A stretch of DNA of 7,005 bases from Pseudomonadota bacterium. Lineage in GTDB: Bacteria > Pseudomonadota > Gammaproteobacteria > Steroidobacterales > Woeseiaceae. The first letter of the stretch is position 1; each line of letters starts with the position of its first letter. The notes below the pieces were generated by a model, which did no database searches, was not told the origin of the DNA, and saw nothing but the letters and a program-made list of their open reading frames with translations. The stretch spans positions 1 through 7,005 of the forward strand of contig JADFGH010000114.1 of the NCBI GenBank assembly GCA_022567775.1, given 5' to 3'. This document shows positions 4,826-7,005 of the stretch, piece by piece. Position numbers and translations under genes: made by a program.

Positions 4826-6922
4826 TTGGACAAACACCGAAAAGAGCATCGCGACCGCCTGGTCACCCTTAGTTTCGTCAGCGTATTGCTGATCCTGATC
4901 TATGGGCCCGGCGCGCCTTGGTTCATTGGGGCCGACCGATTCCTGTTTGACCAGTTCGCAACCCATGTGAGAAATGCGCCGCTGGAGAACGGCCTGATCG
5001 TCAGCATCAACCCGTCAAACAAATCGGCGGACGAGGTGACAGCCGAGTATGGACGGGTCCTGCAGGTCTTCAAGGAGCATAACGTCGAACGCATCATCAT
5101 TTCGCAGGCCCCCGGCATGGACAGCGCGGCTGAGCTTCCGGGTTGGGCCGCCGCATTGTCCTCTGGTGTGCCTGTCTTCGTGCCCTCAGATCATCGATTG
5201 GCCGATGTGGCCACCACCACGGGCATTCTCAGTCTGCAGCCTGACTCCGACGATGTACTTCGACGGTCCCGCCTGTGGCATCTGCAAGGCGGCATCATGT
5301 CGCCATCATTGCCATTGTCGGTGGCGCTGCACGATCAGGACTACGCGACTGACTCGCGAATCTCGGAATCCGATGTCGCGATCTACCTGACAAACTACAA
5401 TCCGGTTGACAGGCTAAGCGCAGAGGAAATCCTCGCGCCAGACTTTCAGGGCAGTCAACTCGCCGGCAAGACAGTATTCCTCGATGCGGAACCGCCACTG
5501 GTTGGTGCGGCCGCAATGCTGCCATCACGGCAGTTCGTCACACGCTCGGAAATCACGGCCACCCTGCTCGCCAACATCGAACAGGAACAGACTGTCATTG
5601 CGCCGACCTGGGTACGCGCCCTTGACTGGCTGGTGCCCGCATTGCTGGCAATTGTCGCTCTCCTGTTCCTGCCAGGCCGCAAGCGCCGCGACATCGTGCT
5701 GGTCGTGACCGTCGTGGTCGTGACGTTGCTCGTCATCGAGGCAATGTTCCTGCTAATTGGCCGCGTGCGGCTGGATCTCGGACGGCCTGTGATTATCTTA
5801 TTCGGCATCGGAATTCTCAGCTGGTGGCTGGCTGGCGGTGTGAAGAAGGCGTCTGTTAATGCGTTCAAGCGTGGCAGCGACTTCCTGACCGCTGGCAGAC
5901 TGGAACCGGCTTTCGCGGAATTCCGTCGCTGCGAACTAAACGAACCACTCGCCACCGTCATGTACAAACTCTCGCTCGCATTTGAACAGCAGGCCAAGCC
6001 GGAACGCGCCGAAGCCGTGCTCCAGTGGATGAAGAGAACACACAGCAGTACAGGTTCGCTGAGCAAATTTACGTTGCGGCCAAAAAACGGAATCCCGCAA
6101 CGATTGGGTCGCTACGTCATCGAGAAAAGAATCGGCAAAGGCGCAATGGGCGCCGTGTACCTGGCGCGTGATCCACGAATCAATCGTGCGGTCGCATTGA
6201 AAGTTATTCCGATTGAGAAGGAATTCGAAGACGAGGAGCTTGAAGAAGCGCGACTGCGTTTTTTCCGTGAGGCGGAATCTGCCGGCAGACTGACGCACCC
6301 GAACATCATCACCGTCTATGACTGTGGCGAAGACAAACATCTCGCGTACATCGCCATGGAATATCTGCAGGGAATTTCCCTGACAACATTTACCGATCCC
6401 AAGAAACTGCTGGCACCCAAGAAGGCGCTGGAGCTTTGTGCAAGAACCGCCGAGGGACTCGACTACGCACACAATCAGGGTGTCATTCATCGGGACATCA
6501 AGCCGGCAAACATCCTGTACAGTCTCAGGAGTGACATGTTGAAGATCAGTGATTTCGGTGTCGCGCGTCTCACTGACAACAACCGCACCAAGACCGGGAT
6601 TGTTCTCGGCACCCCTATGTATATGTCGCCGGAGCAGCTCAATGCAGAAGATTTGACGGGCCACTCGGACTTATTCTCCCTTGGTGTTACGCTATATGAG
6701 CTGTTGGTTGGGGAGGTTCCGTTCAAGGCCAGCAATATCGCTGTCTTGATGACCAGGATTACCACGGAAGATCCGGCTCCGGTGTCAAATCGGCGGCCAG
6801 GCATCCCACCGAGCGTGGACGCGGTGCTTTTCAAGGCTCTTGCAAAGCGCCCGGAAAAACGGTTCGCCAATGGTGGCGAAATGGCCATTGCGCTGCGCAA
6901 TTGTGCTAAATATGCGTCCTGA
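4826..6922 (+). CDS. Receptor-type Ser/Thr protein kinase with CHASE2 sensor and TPR-like linker
   Basis: A 698-residue inner-membrane kinase. An N-terminal helix (about 12-28) precedes an extracytoplasmic CHASE2 domain (about 35-260; recognisable segments ENGLIVSIN, SGVPVFVP, DSDDVLRRSRLW, SLPLSVAL, LAGKTVFLDA and SEITATLLANI). Three helices follow (about 265-283, 288-311 and 320-335). Residues 347-402 resemble two TPR helix pairs. The kinase domain spans 428-690: Gly loop GKGAMG (437-442), ATP-binding K459 (VALK), probable alpha-C E482, catalytic HRDIKPAN (555-562), DFG (576-578), activation loop with T588, T590 and T596, and SPE (601-603). It is an RD kinase with every catalytic residue present, so it should be active; the ligand and substrates are unknown. 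TTG at 4826 is the first start after an in-frame TAG at 4811 and has only a weak GAGAG at 8 nt. A PP2C phosphatase gene follows after 21 nt. CHASE2 also occurs on cyclases and histidine kinases, but the kinase motifs here are unambiguous. Confidence 0.93.
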   Translation: MDKHRKEHRDRLVTLSFVSVLLILIYGPGAPWFIGADRFLFDQFATHVRNAPLENGLIVSINPSNKSADEVTAEYGRVLQVFKEHNVERIIISQAPGMDSAAELPGWAAALSSGVPVFVPSDHRLADVATTTGILSLQPDSDDVLRRSRLWHLQGGIMSPSLPLSVALHDQDYATDSRISESDVAIYLTNYNPVDRLSAEEILAPDFQGSQLAGKTVFLDAEPPLVGAAAMLPSRQFVTRSEITATLLANIEQEQTVIAPTWVRALDWLVPALLAIVALLFLPGRKRRDIVLVVTVVVVTLLVIEAMFLLIGRVRLDLGRPVIILFGIGILSWWLAGGVKKASVNAFKRGSDFLTAGRLEPAFAEFRRCELNEPLATVMYKLSLAFEQQAKPERAEAVLQWMKRTHSSTGSLSKFTLRPKNGIPQRLGRYVIEKRIGKGAMGAVYLARDPRINRAVALKVIPIEKEFEDEELEEARLRFFREAESAGRLTHPNIITVYDCGEDKHLAYIAMEYLQGISLTTFTDPKKLLAPKKALELCARTAEGLDYAHNQGVIHRDIKPANILYSLRSDMLKISDFGVARLTDNNRTKTGIVLGTPMYMSPEQLNAEDLTGHSDLFSLGVTLYELLVGEVPFKASNIAVLMTRITTEDPAPVSNRRPGIPPSVDAVLFKALAKRPEKRFANGGEMAIALRNCAKYAS

Positions 6923-6943
6923 GGCAGAGACCAGAGCGATCGT

Positions 6944-7005
6944 ATGAACCTGCGTGGAAAATTAAAATTCGCTGAGATCACCGATACCGGCATGGTTCGG
7001 GCGCA
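6944..7005 (+). CDS. PP2C-family Ser/Thr protein phosphatase, N-terminal fragment cut by window edge
   Basis: Only 20 codons are visible: MNLRGKLKFAEITDTGMVRA. The pattern TDTGMVRA fits the opening of bacterial PP2C phosphatases (PrpC/Stp type), which read T-D-x-G-x-V-R followed by an N-E-D metal-binding motif. The next bases (CA) fit His, as expected there. The product would remove phosphate from Ser/Thr residues using two metal ions and would counter the kinase encoded 21 nt upstream. That spacing implies co-transcription. The ATG has only a weak AGAG at 7 nt. The metal-binding motif lies beyond the edge, so the call rests on a short match plus context. Confidence 0.7.
   Translation, partial: MNLRGKLKFAEITDTGMVRA

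Noticed and set aside
5701..5724. Direct repeat of GGTCGTGAC with 15-bp period
   Set aside because: It lies inside a transmembrane helix coded by Val/Thr/Leu codons (VVTVVVVT); codon monotony explains it.
5455..6664. Minus-strand frames (203 and 242 codons) opposite the kinase gene
   Set aside because: They overlap each other and the clearly coding CHASE2-kinase frame, and show no family features.

Overview
The window looks like chromosomal housekeeping DNA of a moderately GC-rich proteobacterium, most likely a gammaproteobacterium. Three things point that way. The ypjD-corB gene order is the one found beside ffh in Escherichia coli. RadA is full length with its usual motifs. Two short palindromic elements have the GGAG...GCGAT layout of gammaproteobacterial REP sequences. 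No phage, transposase, CRISPR array, tRNA or rRNA is visible. The species cannot be named from the sequence alone.

Layout. The left edge (1-171) holds a decayed in-frame copy of the last 21 codons of the neighbouring gene, then a REP-like element that can fold into a cloverleaf. A metallo-beta-lactamase-fold hydrolase of the class II cyclic-nucleotide phosphodiesterase type follows on the minus strand (169-936). Divergent from it are ypjD (1042-1848, membrane protein of the CcsA/HemX type) and corB (1919-3196, CNNM/CorC-type magnesium transporter). A 26-bp-arm inverted repeat (3205-3277) separates corB from the convergent radA (3278-4621, minus). From 4826 a second plus-strand unit starts: a 698-residue receptor kinase with an N-terminal extracytoplasmic CHASE2 sensor, three closely spaced membrane helices, a TPR-like linker and a complete Hanks-type Ser/Thr kinase domain. 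After 21 nt comes the start of a PP2C-type protein phosphatase, cut by the window edge.

How the genes fit together. YpjD-CorB is a conserved neighbour pair; the leader between them carries a hairpin and a perfect Shine-Dalgarno sequence in front of a TTG start, so corB translation may be tuned separately. The kinase and phosphatase form a writer/eraser pair for Ser/Thr phosphorylation, with the CHASE2 domain as the likely input. No substrate or ligand can be read from the window. The most distinctive material is the CHASE2 kinase/PP2C module, the two REP-like structures, and the in-frame tandem duplication at the left edge. I found no clearly new system: the genes belong to known families, and the unusual points are details of architecture.
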